Below the pieces are notes generated by a model. It had not been told where the DNA came from and did no database searches. It saw only the letters and a list, made by a program, of their open reading frames with translations. From Paenibacillus brevis (GTDB lineage Bacteria; Bacillota; Bacilli; Paenibacillales; Paenibacillaceae): a stretch of DNA of 64,000 bases. This document shows positions 10,332 to 18,911 of the stretch, piece by piece (position 1 is the stretch's first letter; every line of letters starts with the position of its first letter). The stretch lies in assembly GCF_018919145.1 (NCBI RefSeq), contig NZ_JAHLQJ010000003.1, positions 62,001-126,000 of the forward strand, written 5' to 3'. The position numbers and the translations under genes are program-made.

Positions 10332-10672
10332 ATAGTGAGAAGTAGCTGTAAAACTACATTTATATTTCTTCGATGAAGGGGAAAAACGTAAACTAGTTGT
10401 AGAAAGGACAGCTATTTTCCACGATTAGGCTCTTTACCTTGGCATAGGGGTCATGGTGTGCTGAAGAAGCGTAAGCGTTCGCCTTTATGAGTGGATTTCT
10501 ACTGTATAATAACTTAGTTCAATTAGAGAAATCCGCGAATAACAGCGATCGTAAGCACACTCCACACGTTGCCCTATGAATGTAAAACTTATTAGTTCAA
10601 CCTATATATAAGGATAATAAGGCGCTAGTTATCTTAAGCCAAGTAAATATATTAAAGGGAGAGTGTCGATAC
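10332..10672. repeat. Palindromic repeat region between purF and purM
   Basis: 341 bp without a plausible gene inside an otherwise tightly packed operon. It contains imperfect inverted repeats: GGATTTCT (10492-10499) with AGAAATCC (10527-10534), flanked by GCGTAAGCG and GATCGTAAGC. The block AACAGCGATCGTAAGCAC followed by CACACGTTGCCC (10541-10573) recurs at 27088-27122, and TTAGTTCAAC recurs in the 32434-32524 element. It reads as a decayed intergenic palindrome of the same type. No convincing terminator or promoter stands out. Confidence 0.5.
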
Positions 10673-11716
10673 GTGTCTGAGGCATACAAACAAGCCGGGG
10701 TGGATATTGCGGCAGGCAATGAAGCAGTAGAGCGGATGAAGAAGCATGTCAAACGGACGTTCCGTCCTGAGGTCATGACAGAGCTTGGCGGGTTCGGCGG
10801 ATTGTTCGGCTTGAATAAGGACAAATACGAGGAGCCGGTGCTTGTGTCGGGAACCGATGGGGTCGGCACCAAGCTGAAGCTGGCTTTCGCAATGAACAAG
10901 CATGATACGATCGGCATCGATGCGGTTGCAATGTGTGTCAACGATATCGTGGTGCAAGGCGCAGAGCCGTTGTTCTTCCTGGACTATCTTGCCTGCGACA
11001 AGGTCATTCCCGAGAAGATCGAGGCGATTGTAGCGGGGATTGCTGAAGGCTGTCATCAATCAGGCTGCGCTCTGATCGGCGGCGAGACGGCTGAGATGCC
11101 CGGCATGTATGCTGAGGGCGAATACGATATTGCTGGCTTTACGGTGGGCGTGGTTGACAAGAGCAAGATCGTGAATGGCAGTTCAATTGCTTCGGGAGAT
11201 GTTGTGCTGGGACTGCCGTCCAGCGGAATCCACAGCAACGGCTTCTCATTAGTGCGCAAGCTCTTGCTGGAGCAAGCAGGCTATGATCTGAAGGATCGGG
11301 TATCCGGACTGGATGGAGAAGTGCTTGGCGAGGTTTTACTGGCACCGACGCGGCTCTACGTTAAGCCGGTGCTGTCACTGCTTGAGAAGGTCCAGGTGAA
11401 GGGAATGGCTCATATTACGGGCGGCGGCTTCATCGAAAATATCCCTCGCGTATTGCCGGATGGCGTAAATGCGGAAATCGACTATGGCTCCTGGCCGGTG
11501 CAGCCGATCTTCCGGCTGCTGCAGCGTACAGGAGAGGTCAGTAACCGGGATATGTTCACAACCTTCAACATGGGAATCGGACTTATCATCGTCGTCGCGG
11601 AGCAGGATGCCGAGCAGGCGCTTGCAGCTTTGCGCGAAGCGGGCGAAACCCCGTATCAAATCGGCCGCATTACTGCCGGAGAACGGGCGGTCACTTTTAC
11701 CGGGGTGGAAGTCTGA
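10673..11716 (+). CDS. purM: Phosphoribosylformylglycinamidine cyclo-ligase PurM (AIR synthetase)
   Basis: ATP-dependent ring closure of FGAM to AIR. 347 aa from a GTG start with AAAGGGAGAG upstream. It starts [18 protein letters not shown], the usual family opening, has [14 protein letters not shown] and the glycine-rich [11 protein letters not shown], and later [17 protein letters not shown]. Belongs to the PurM/ThiL/HypE fold. Stop and purN start share a base in TGATG, giving coupling. It may depend on read-through across the repeat region upstream. Confidence 0.96.
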   Translation: MSEAYKQAGVDIAAGNEAVERMKKHVKRTFRPEVMTELGGFGGLFGLNKDKYEEPVLVSGTDGVGTKLKLAFAMNKHDTIGIDAVAMCVNDIVVQGAEPLFFLDYLACDKVIPEKIEAIVAGIAEGCHQSGCALIGGETAEMPGMYAEGEYDIAGFTVGVVDKSKIVNGSSIASGDVVLGLPSSGIHSNGFSLVRKLLLEQAGYDLKDRVSGLDGEVLGEVLLAPTRLYVKPVLSLLEKVQVKGMAHITGGGFIENIPRVLPDGVNAEIDYGSWPVQPIFRLLQRTGEVSNRDMFTTFNMGIGLIIVVAEQDAEQALAALREAGETPYQIGRITAGERAVTFTGVEV

Positions 11717-12330
11717 TGTCGCAAGGCTGTCGGATTGCTGTATTTGCTTCGGGAAATGGCAGTAATTTTCAGGCGTTGCTGGAGGCCTCCCGAGCAGGGA
11801 GACTTGGCGGCGGCGAAATCGTGCTGCTCGTCTGTGACAAGCCGAATGCCTTTGTCGCCGAACGGGCCCGTCAGGCGGATGTGGAGACATATCTGTTCCG
11901 CCCGAGGGAATATGGAAGGCGCGAGGATTACGAGGCCGAGATCGCAGCAAGGCTAACGGAGCTCGAGATTGACCTGGTCGTATTGGCTGGCTATATGCGT
12001 TTACTTACACCGGTATTGGTTAGTCCTTACGCCGGAAGAATGTTGAATATTCATCCGTCCCTGTTGCCTGCTTTTCCGGGCACGGATGCCATTGGACAAG
12101 CCTGGAATTACGGAGTCAAGGTTACGGGCGTGACCGTGCACCTGGTGGATGAAGGTATGGATACGGGAACCATTGTGGCACAAGAAGCTGTGACGGTGGA
12201 GGCCGGCGAGGATGTCGATTCTTTGACGGCCCGGATTCACCAAGTCGAACAGCGCTTATATCCTCAGGTTGTGAAACAATTTGCCGAGGGCAGGGTTCGC
12301 GTGAACGGACGCAAGGTAGAGTTGGGTTAA
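11716..12330 (+). CDS. purN: Phosphoribosylglycinamide formyltransferase PurN
   Basis: Transfers a formyl group from 10-formyl-THF to GAR. 204 aa. It starts RIAVFASGNGSNFQALL, the phosphate-binding loop, and has the formyl-transferase core HPSLLPAFPGTDA followed by GVTVHLVDEGMDTG with the catalytic Asn-His-Asp region (NIHPSLLP and DEGMDTG). Its ATG overlaps the purM stop. 104 bp containing a perfect 23-bp palindrome separate it from purH. Confidence 0.95.
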   Translation: MSQGCRIAVFASGNGSNFQALLEASRAGRLGGGEIVLLVCDKPNAFVAERARQADVETYLFRPREYGRREDYEAEIAARLTELEIDLVVLAGYMRLLTPVLVSPYAGRMLNIHPSLLPAFPGTDAIGQAWNYGVKVTGVTVHLVDEGMDTGTIVAQEAVTVEAGEDVDSLTARIHQVEQRLYPQVVKQFAEGRVRVNGRKVELG

Positions 12331-12342
12331 GGTGTGTATGAG

Positions 12343-12365
12343 CTATATAAGTTTAACTTATATAG
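12343..12365. repeat. Perfect 23-bp palindrome between purN and purH
   Basis: Arms CTATATAAGTT (12343-12353) and AACTTATATAG (12355-12365) around a single T. The AGTTNAACT-like core resembles the ends of the intergenic repeats at 10590-10605 and 32434-32524. No T-run follows, so it is not a terminator. It could be a minimal repeat remnant or a protein-binding site. Confidence 0.6.
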
Positions 12366-12434
12366 AATGGTTTTTCGATATTTCCCGAGAAATATTGCAA
12401 GCACATTCGTCAAAATCAAAGGGGGACCTGGAAC

Positions 12435-13982
12435 GTGGGAATCAAGAGAGCGCTGGTCAGTGTGTCGGATAAGACAGGGATTGTAGAGTTTTGCCGGGAG
12501 TTGTCCGGACTGGGGGTAGAAATCATATCCACCGGCGGTACGAAAAATCTGCTGGCGAAGGAAGGCGTGCCAGTCATCGGGATTTCCGATGTGACCGGAT
12601 TCCCGGAAATTTTGGATGGGCGGGTGAAGACGCTGCATCCAGCCGTGCACAGCGGATTGCTGGCGGTGCGCGACAGTGCGGAGCATCAGGCGCAAATGCA
12701 GGAACTGGGACTGGATTATATTGATCTGGTGGTCGTGAATCTCTATCCGTTTCAGGAGACGATTGCCAAGCCGGATGTGACTTATGAGGACGCGATTGAA
12801 AATATCGATATTGGCGGCCCGACTATGCTTCGTTCTGCGGCGAAAAACCATGCGTTTGTCAGTGTGGTAGTGGATGCTGCGGACTATGCCGGCATTATTG
12901 AAGAGATTCGGACTGGCGGCGACACTACGCTCGACACGCGCAAGCGTCTGGCGGCGAAAGTGTTCCGTCATACCTCGGCGTATGATGCACTGATCTCGGA
13001 ATATTTGTCGAAGGTGACTGGTGATCCATTGCCGGAACGTTTTACCGTCACTTACGAGAAAATTCAAGATTTGCGTTATGGCGAAAATCCACATCAAAAG
13101 GCTGCGTTCTACCGGAAGCCGCTCGCAGCTGCGGACACATTGACTTCAGCGGAGCAACTGCACGGCAAGGAGCTCTCTTATAATAATATCAACGACGCGA
13201 ATGCGGCTTTGCAAATTGTTAAGGAGTTTGATGAGCCGGCTGTTGTCGCTGTGAAGCATATGAATCCTTGCGGCGTGGGAGTAGGCGAAAGCATCTATGA
13301 AGCTTACCGGAAAGCCTATGATGCGGATCCGGTATCGATTTTTGGCGGAATTATTGCTGCAAACCGGATTGTTGACGAAGCTACGGCAGTATTGTTGAAA
13401 GAGATTTTCCTGGAGATCATCATTGCTCCTGACTTCACCCAAGAAGCGCTTGACGTGCTGACACAGAAGAAAAATATTCGTCTATTGAAGCTGGGGAACT
13501 TGCAGTCGGGCGCTAATCGCAGCAGTCAGTTCGTCGTTACCTCGATTGATGGCGGAATGATCGTGCAGGAGAGCGATGTCCACACTTTGTCCGAGAGCGA
13601 TCTGAAGGTCGTTACCGACCGCAAGCCGACCGAAGCGGAGCTGAAACAGCTGTTGTTCGGGTGGAAGGTCGTTAAGCACGTGAAGTCTAATGCGATTGTG
13701 TTGGCAAAGGACGATATGACGGTCGGAGTAGGTGCCGGACAAATGAACCGCGTAGGATCGGCGAAGATTGCGATTGAGCAGGCGGGCGACAAGGCAAAGG
13801 GCAGTGTGCTCGCTTCCGATGCGTTCTTTCCGATGGGGGATACGCTGGAGTTTGCTGCAAAGGCTGGAATTACGGCAGTAATTCAGCCCGGAGGCAGTGT
13901 TCGTGACGAAGAGTCGATCAAGGTTGCTAATGAGAATGGAATTGCAATGATCTTCACGGGAGTCAGACATTTTAGACATTAA
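12435..13982 (+). CDS. purH: Bifunctional AICAR transformylase / IMP cyclohydrolase PurH
   Basis: Last two steps to IMP: formylation of AICAR with 10-formyl-THF, then ring closure. 515 aa from a GTG start with AAAGGGGGACC 6 nt upstream. The N-terminal cyclohydrolase (MGS-like) domain shows [15 protein letters not shown] and STGGTKNLL, then [13 protein letters not shown]; the transformylase domain shows [28 protein letters not shown] and, near the end, SDAFFPMGD. Length and order are normal. Confidence 0.97.
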   Translation: MGIKRALVSVSDKTGIVEFCRELSGLGVEIISTGGTKNLLAKEGVPVIGISDVTGFPEILDGRVKTLHPAVHSGLLAVRDSAEHQAQMQELGLDYIDLVVVNLYPFQETIAKPDVTYEDAIENIDIGGPTMLRSAAKNHAFVSVVVDAADYAGIIEEIRTGGDTTLDTRKRLAAKVFRHTSAYDALISEYLSKVTGDPLPERFTVTYEKIQDLRYGENPHQKAAFYRKPLAAADTLTSAEQLHGKELSYNNINDANAALQIVKEFDEPAVVAVKHMNPCGVGVGESIYEAYRKAYDADPVSIFGGIIAANRIVDEATAVLLKEIFLEIIIAPDFTQEALDVLTQKKNIRLLKLGNLQSGANRSSQFVVTSIDGGMIVQESDVHTLSESDLKVVTDRKPTEAELKQLLFGWKVVKHVKSNAIVLAKDDMTVGVGAGQMNRVGSAKIAIEQAGDKAKGSVLASDAFFPMGDTLEFAAKAGITAVIQPGGSVRDEESIKVANENGIAMIFTGVRHFRH

Positions 13983-14056
13983 TAAACACTCACAGTTTTC
14001 GTCCATGGATGTAGATGTCAGGTTTGACTAGGCCGAGATCGGCAGGAGGTACCCAA

Positions 14057-15334
14057 ATGGATATATTAGTCGTCGGCGGCGGAGGCCGTGAACATGCAAT
14101 TTGTTGGGCGCTCGCCAAGAGCCCCAAGGCTGGAACCATCTATTGTGCGCCAGGGAATGCCGGGATCGCCCAAATAGCGGAGCTTGTGCCGATTCAGGTT
14201 GGCGAGTTCGGGAAGTTGGCTGCATTTGCCCGGGAGAAGCAGTTGGGCCTTGTCGTAATTGGTCCGGATGATCCCTTGGTCGAAGGAATCGTCGATGCGA
14301 TTGAAGAGGCGGCTCCGGGAATTCCGGTGTTCGGCCCGCGCAAAAATGCGGCATTGATCGAGGGCAGCAAGACGTTCATGAAGGATCTGCTGCACAAGTA
14401 CGAAATTCCGACGGCAAGCTACCGGAAATTTGCGGATTATGAAGCCGCGCTTGAATATTTGTATTCCCAGCAGGTGCCGATTGTCATTAAGGCAGATGGA
14501 TTGGCAGCCGGTAAGGGAGTAACGGTGGCTTTCACTCGGGACGAAGCAGAAGAGGCCTTGAAGCGGATTATGGTCGACAAGGTATTCGGTGATTCGGGCA
14601 GCCAGGTCGTGATCGAGGAGTTCCTAGAGGGGCAAGAGATGTCGATTCTGGCATTTGTAGATGGAGAAACGGTACGTCCAATGGCTGCGGCTCAGGATCA
14701 TAAGCAGGTGTATGACGGCGACCGCGGACCGAACACCGGGGGAATGGGGACCTATTCGCCTCTGCCCCATATTTCGAATGAGATCATTGCCGAGGCGATC
14801 GAGACGATCATCAAGCCGACCGCAAAGGCTATGGTGGCGGAGGGACGCGCATTCCGCGGTGTCTTGTTCGCCGGTCTGATGGTGACGCCTGAGGGTAAGC
14901 CCAAAACGATCGAATTCAATGCCCGCTTCGGAGATCCGGAGACCCAGGTAGTGCTGCCGCGCCTAAAGAGCGACTTGCTCGAAATATTCCTTGCGGCGGT
15001 TGAAGGCCGGCTGGATGACGTGGAGATCGAATGGAGCGAAGAAACGGCGGTATGCGTGATTCTGGCCTCCGGAGGCTATCCGGCTTCTTATCCGAAGGGT
15101 CTGCCGATTCAAGGGCTGGAGCAGGCGGAGAACGTGCATAGTCTCGTCTTCCATGCAGGAACCGCGCGGGGCGAGCGGGGAGAGTGGCTGACGAACGGCG
15201 GACGGGTATTGGGCGTTGTCGGCGTCGGTGCCGATATTGCCGAGGCGAGAGAGCGGGCTTATGCCGCAGCCGGCAAGATTACGTTCGACGGGAAGCATAG
15301 CCGTACAGATATTGCAGCTAAAGCATTGGTATAA
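14057..15334 (+). CDS. purD: Phosphoribosylamine-glycine ligase PurD
   Basis: GAR synthetase, an ATP-grasp ligase joining phosphoribosylamine and glycine. 425 aa from ATG 14057, which has GGCAGGAGG upstream; an earlier in-frame ATG at 14015 would add 14 unrelated residues. Motifs are MDILVVGGGGREHAI, VIKADGLAAGKGV, GPNTGGMGTYSP and EFNARFGDPE (metal ligands). Last gene of the operon, followed by a strong terminator. Confidence 0.96.
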   Translation: MDILVVGGGGREHAICWALAKSPKAGTIYCAPGNAGIAQIAELVPIQVGEFGKLAAFAREKQLGLVVIGPDDPLVEGIVDAIEEAAPGIPVFGPRKNAALIEGSKTFMKDLLHKYEIPTASYRKFADYEAALEYLYSQQVPIVIKADGLAAGKGVTVAFTRDEAEEALKRIMVDKVFGDSGSQVVIEEFLEGQEMSILAFVDGETVRPMAAAQDHKQVYDGDRGPNTGGMGTYSPLPHISNEIIAEAIETIIKPTAKAMVAEGRAFRGVLFAGLMVTPEGKPKTIEFNARFGDPETQVVLPRLKSDLLEIFLAAVEGRLDDVEIEWSEETAVCVILASGGYPASYPKGLPIQGLEQAENVHSLVFHAGTARGERGEWLTNGGRVLGVVGVGADIAEARERAYAAAGKITFDGKHSRTDIAAKALV

Positions 15335-15344
15335 TGAACTTAGA

Positions 15345-15376
15345 AATGCCGTCCGGGACGCCGGGCGGCATTTTTT
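15345..15376 (+). terminator. Terminator of the pur operon
   Basis: AATGCCGTCCGG (15345-15356) pairs with CCGGGCGGCATT (15361-15372) around a GACG loop; TTTTTT follows. It marks the 3' end of the twelve-gene unit. Confidence 0.93.
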
Positions 15377-15432
15377 AAATTTTTATTCGGTACAGAGGTT
15401 GGATTAGCGGGAAGGGATGGCAATCAGATTGT

Positions 15433-15612
15433 ATGAAGGACAATCCGGCCGTAATGCAAGCGGTGAAAGCAATAGCGTGGAACTTTGATCCCCGCTCGAT
15501 AGGGTATGTATGGGATTATGACGGCAACAAGCAGGATTATCAGAGGCATTTCCCGGAAGGATACGGGTATGCGGTGGTACGTCCTGTAAAAAGAGCACCA
15601 ATCCAACCATAA
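15433..15612 (+). CDS. Possible small protein, 59 aa
   Basis: An open frame MKDNPAVMQAVKAIAWNFDP that continues with SIGYVWDYDGNKQDYQRHFP and ends KRAPIQP. The composition (several aromatic residues, balanced charge) looks protein-like rather than random. The nearest purine-rich site, GGGAAGGGATGG, is about 13 nt before ATG, which is long. No family recognised. It lies between the pur terminator and the next small gene, on the same strand. Confidence 0.4.
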   Translation: MKDNPAVMQAVKAIAWNFDPRSIGYVWDYDGNKQDYQRHFPEGYGYAVVRPVKRAPIQP

Positions 15613-15680
15613 AGCTCTGTACGGAGCCATGGATAAACTCTCTCTTTCTGGAGATATTACCAGGGAGGAGGCGATGCTGC

Positions 15681-15911
15681 TTGAGTAATGAGGAGAAAAG
15701 AATGCACCCGGTCTCGAGGGAAGTCGTCGAGACGGAAGGTGTGTACACTGACGAGCTTGGACGCGAGACGTACCTGCATAAGGGGGAGGAGTTCCCTGCC
15801 GATCTGGTCCTCGGAACGACGGAATATAAGCTGACCGAGCTGGCCCAGGTCAAGCATGCAGAAGGACGAACCAATCCTAGATTGGTTCCGAAAAAGGAAG
15901 AAGATAATTGA
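15681..15911 (+). CDS. Small hypothetical protein, 76 aa
   Basis: TTG start with AGGGAGGAGGCGA 9 nt upstream; an ATG at 15702 is the alternative. Charged protein, no signal peptide or membrane segment: MSNEEKRMHPVSREVV, then the pattern TYLHKGEEFPADLVLG and a Lys-rich tail. The core of a Gly/Thr-rich start, a short strand, KGEEFP and a Lys tail is reminiscent of YjzC-like small proteins, but this is a loose resemblance. A hairpin terminator follows, so it is probably an independent gene. Confidence 0.65.
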   Translation: MSNEEKRMHPVSREVVETEGVYTDELGRETYLHKGEEFPADLVLGTTEYKLTELAQVKHAEGRTNPRLVPKKEEDN

Positions 15912-15916
15912 TTAGA

Positions 15917-15967
15917 GCGCCCTTTGAGCCCGGCATTCTGCCTGAGCGTCAGAGGGCGCCTTTACTT
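15917..15967 (+). terminator. Terminator after the 76-aa gene
   Basis: GCGCCCTTTGAG pairs with the CAGAGGGCGC side (15950-15959) over an imperfect loop; TTTACTTTTT follows. Confidence 0.7.
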
Positions 15968-16043
15968 TTTCACTTGAAGACTGGCCGTTTCAGGTGTACC
16001 TTTAATAGAATGAGAGTAATGATAACGAGGTGAGGAGAACGAG

Positions 16044-17318
16044 ATGAAGCAGACGGAGCAGCAGCATACAACCGGAACGGTCGGTATGGAGGATATTGTA
16101 CGGGCACATCATGTGCTGAAGGAAGTGGTCAGACGGACTCCGCTTCAGTTAGATCATACCCTGAGTACGAAATATGATTGTAAAGTTTATTTGAAGCGCG
16201 AGGATCTGCAGATTGTCCGCTCCTTCAAGATTAGAGGAGCTTATAATATGATCCGGAGCCTGGCACCAGAGGATCTCGAAAAGGGCATTGTATGCGCCAG
16301 CGCAGGGAATCACGCTCAAGGCGTGGCTTTCTCTTGTCATGTGATGGGGATCAAAGGAAAGATTTTTATGCCGAGCACGACACCGAATCAGAAGATTAAG
16401 CAGGTAAAACGATTCGGAGGCGAAGCAGTAGAGGTCATTCTGACCGGCGATACTTATGATGATGCCTATGCTGAGGCGATTAAGGCCTGCAAGGAAGGCG
16501 GCATGACCTTCATTCATCCGTTCGATGATCCGATGATCGTGGCCGGCAACGGGACGATCGCGATGGAGATCATGGAGGGCCTGGACTCGCCGGCGGATTA
16601 TATGTTCGTCACGATTGGCGGAGGCGGCCTGATCTCCGGTGTAGGCACGTATTTGAAGACAGTGAGTCCGAATACGAAGCTGATCGGGGTGGAGCCGTCC
16701 GGTGCGGCTTCGATGACGGAGGCAATCCGGCGCAAAGAGGTCGTGACATTGGAGTCGATCGATAAGTTTGTTGATGGTGCGGCAGTAAAACGGGTCGGCG
16801 ACTTGAACTATGAGATCAGCAGAGGCTTGATCGATGACATCGTCCTCGTTCCCGAGGGTAAAGCCTGCACAACTATTCTGGAACTGTACAACGACAGCGC
16901 AATTGTTGTAGAGCCGGCGGGAGCGCTGGCTGTCTCGGCACTGGATATCTACCGCGAACAGATCAAGGGCAAAACGGTGGTCTGCATTATTAGCGGCGGC
17001 AACAACGACATCGACCGAATGCAGGAGATGAAGGAGCGCTCGCTCATTTACGAGGGCTTGAAGCATTATTTCCTGATCAACTTCCCGCAGCGGGCTGGCG
17101 CACTCCGTGAGTTCCTGGAGCAGGTCCTTGGGCCGAACGACGATATTGCGCGTTTCGAATATACGAAGAAGCATAACAAGGAGAACGGCCCCGCACTCGT
17201 TGGCATCGAGCTCAGCGACAAGGAGGACTACCAGGCGCTGATCGACCGGATGAGCGCGAAAGGAATTGCTTATACGGAGCTGAACCGGGATCTGAATCTG
17301 TTCAATCTGCTTATTTGA
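16044..17318 (+). CDS. ilvA: Threonine ammonia-lyase (threonine deaminase) IlvA
   Basis: PLP enzyme that makes 2-oxobutanoate from threonine, the first step of isoleucine synthesis. 424 aa. The PLP lysine is K62 in VRSFKIRGAYN; SAGNHAQGVAF and the phosphate-binding TIGGGGLISG are present. The C-terminus (from about residue 335, HYFLINFPQRAGALREF) is a single ACT-like regulatory domain, the short form found in Bacillus. GAGGTGAGGAG stands before ATG. It stands alone rather than in an ilv-leu cluster, and no T-box leader is visible in the 130 bp upstream. Confidence 0.95.
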   Translation: MKQTEQQHTTGTVGMEDIVRAHHVLKEVVRRTPLQLDHTLSTKYDCKVYLKREDLQIVRSFKIRGAYNMIRSLAPEDLEKGIVCASAGNHAQGVAFSCHVMGIKGKIFMPSTTPNQKIKQVKRFGGEAVEVILTGDTYDDAYAEAIKACKEGGMTFIHPFDDPMIVAGNGTIAMEIMEGLDSPADYMFVTIGGGGLISGVGTYLKTVSPNTKLIGVEPSGAASMTEAIRRKEVVTLESIDKFVDGAAVKRVGDLNYEISRGLIDDIVLVPEGKACTTILELYNDSAIVVEPAGALAVSALDIYREQIKGKTVVCIISGGNNDIDRMQEMKERSLIYEGLKHYFLINFPQRAGALREFLEQVLGPNDDIARFEYTKKHNKENGPALVGIELSDKEDYQALIDRMSAKGIAYTELNRDLNLFNLLI

Positions 17319-17366
17319 GCAGAAGAGGGCCTAGATTGATAACATTCATAGGGTTAATAATAACCG

Positions 17367-17399
17367 TAACGTCCGAGAAATCGGGCGTTATTTTTTTTT
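17367..17399 (+). terminator. Terminator of ilvA
   Basis: TAACGTCCGA (17367-17376) pairs with TCGGGCGTTA (17381-17390) over a GAAA tetraloop; nine T follow. Confidence 0.95.
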
Positions 17400-17447
17400 G
17401 AAATATACTATCTATCTGATACTTTTTGAAAAAAATATACATTATTA

Positions 17448-17476
17448 TTGATGGTTTTTGAAAATTGTGATATTCT
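17448..17476 (+). promoter_or_regulatory. Promoter of the FAD-oxidoreductase operon
   Basis: TTGATG (17448-17453), 17 bp, TATTCT (17471-17476) in very AT-rich DNA just upstream of the cre box. Sigma-A type by inspection. Confidence 0.5.
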
Positions 17477-17486
17477 CTTGATGTAA

Positions 17487-17500
17487 TGTAATCGCTATCA
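17487..17500 (+). promoter_or_regulatory. Catabolite-responsive element (CcpA cre site)
   Basis: TGTAATCGCTATCA matches the cre consensus TGWNANCGNTNWCA at every fixed position. It lies 11 bp downstream of the -10 and 15 bp before the first start codon, where bound CcpA would block transcription, so the operon is expected to be shut off while preferred sugars are present. Confidence 0.8.
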
Positions 17501-17514
17501 TAAGGAGTGGAGAA

Positions 17515-18867
17515 ATGATGAGACATTATGAGGTAATTGTGTCCGGTGGCGGCGTATCTGGAGCCATAGCCGCTATCGCAGCGGCGAGGGCCGGAGCGAA
17601 AACCTTGATTGTCGAAGCAAACGGGTTTCTGGGCGGCACGTTGACAGCTGCAGGGGTTGGTCCCATGATGACTTTTCATGCAGGGAAGAAGCAGGCGATC
17701 CAGGGAATTACGGACGAGCTGATCCAGCGGCTGCGCCGGATTGGCAAGTCACCGGGACACATTGAGGATGCGACGAACTACACCTATTCCGTGACTCCGT
17801 TCGATGCCGAGGCCATGAAGCACGAGCTGGAGACCATGCTGCTGGAAGCGGGAGGCGACATCTTGTATCACACGATGCTGGCCGGCGTAGTCACGAACGG
17901 GAGCCGTATCACTTCGCTGACCTTGTGCAATAAGGCAGGGCTGAGCGAGATTACGGGCGACGTCTTTATCGATGCGACCGGGGATGGAGACGTGGCGGCC
18001 TGGGCAGGCGTAAAATTCGCAAAAGGCCGTGAGAGCGACGGCATGTCGCAGCCGATGACGCTGAAGATGAAGATGCGGAATGTGGATACTGCTGCTATCC
18101 GCGATTATATCCGCAAGCATCCGGACGAGTTCACGCGTATGAATCAGGATCTGTCGGTCATGGATACGGCCGAACGGCTCTCCGTTATCGGCTTCGAGAA
18201 GCAGTTCAAGGAAGCGAAGGAGCGCGGCGAGGTGACGATCAAGCGGGAGGATGTGTTGTTCTTCGAAACGAATAATCCCGGCGAGGTCATCATGAATACA
18301 ACGCGCATTCTCGGCTGCGACAGCACCGACCCGTGGAGTCTGAGCCTGGCGGAGATCGAGGGGCGCAGGCAGTGCCGCGAGCTGGAACTGTTCCTGAGGA
18401 AGTATGTTCCCGGTTTTGAGGAGGCTATCGTTGTATCGACCGGCCCATCCATCGGTGTCAGGGGTTCACGCCAGATTAAAGGACAATATACGCTGACGGG
18501 TGAGGATATTTTAACCATGAAAAAATTCAACGACGTCATCGCCCACTCCGGTTACCCGATTGATATCCACAGCCCGGACGGCGAGGGAACGACGCATGGA
18601 CGGCTGGAATGGGGCGGAATGTACGGTATTCCTTACCGCTGTCTTGTGACCGACCAGTTCGACAACCTGATTGTAGTCGGACGTTGTCTGTCTGCAACCT
18701 TCGAGGCGCAGGCCGCTGTGCGGACGACGCCGACGGTGGGGGCGATCGGGCAGGCGGGCGGCACGGCCGCGGCACTCGCCGTCAAATCCCGCGAGTCTGT
18801 TACGGACGTGGATATAGCCGAATTGCAGCGCAAGCTGCGCGAAGAAGGAGCTTATCTCGAAGTTTAA
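17515..18867 (+). CDS. FAD-dependent oxidoreductase, FAD_oxidored type
   Basis: Flavoprotein of 450 aa. The N-terminus YEVIVSGGGVSGAIAAIAAA is the dinucleotide-binding fold (GGGxSGxxAA), EANGFLGGTLTAAG binds the ADP ribose side, and VFIDATGDGDVAAWAG is the second FAD contact. The C-terminus LIVVGRCLSATFEAQAAVRT and GAIGQAGGTAAALA completes the cofactor site. No signal peptide or [4Fe-4S] motif. The family oxidises diverse small metabolites. First gene of a cre-controlled operon with a transporter and a hydantoinase/oxoprolinase-type protein, which points to catabolism of an imported compound; the substrate is unknown. Confidence 0.85.
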   Translation: MMRHYEVIVSGGGVSGAIAAIAAARAGAKTLIVEANGFLGGTLTAAGVGPMMTFHAGKKQAIQGITDELIQRLRRIGKSPGHIEDATNYTYSVTPFDAEAMKHELETMLLEAGGDILYHTMLAGVVTNGSRITSLTLCNKAGLSEITGDVFIDATGDGDVAAWAGVKFAKGRESDGMSQPMTLKMKMRNVDTAAIRDYIRKHPDEFTRMNQDLSVMDTAERLSVIGFEKQFKEAKERGEVTIKREDVLFFETNNPGEVIMNTTRILGCDSTDPWSLSLAEIEGRRQCRELELFLRKYVPGFEEAIVVSTGPSIGVRGSRQIKGQYTLTGEDILTMKKFNDVIAHSGYPIDIHSPDGEGTTHGRLEWGGMYGIPYRCLVTDQFDNLIVVGRCLSATFEAQAAVRTTPTVGAIGQAGGTAAALAVKSRESVTDVDIAELQRKLREEGAYLEV

Positions 18868-18911
18868 TATGCTAGAACCCGCAATTATATGAATTTTAAG
18901 GGGATGTGTCT

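Noticed and set aside
15404-15874. 156-codon open frame on the minus strand
   Set aside because: Low-complexity Ser/Pro composition, antisense to two plausible small genes and without a ribosome site.
16000-16043. T-box or other amino-acid leader for ilvA
   Set aside because: Only 130 bp lie between the previous gene and ilvA, most of it a terminator; no T-box sequence or specifier stem is visible.
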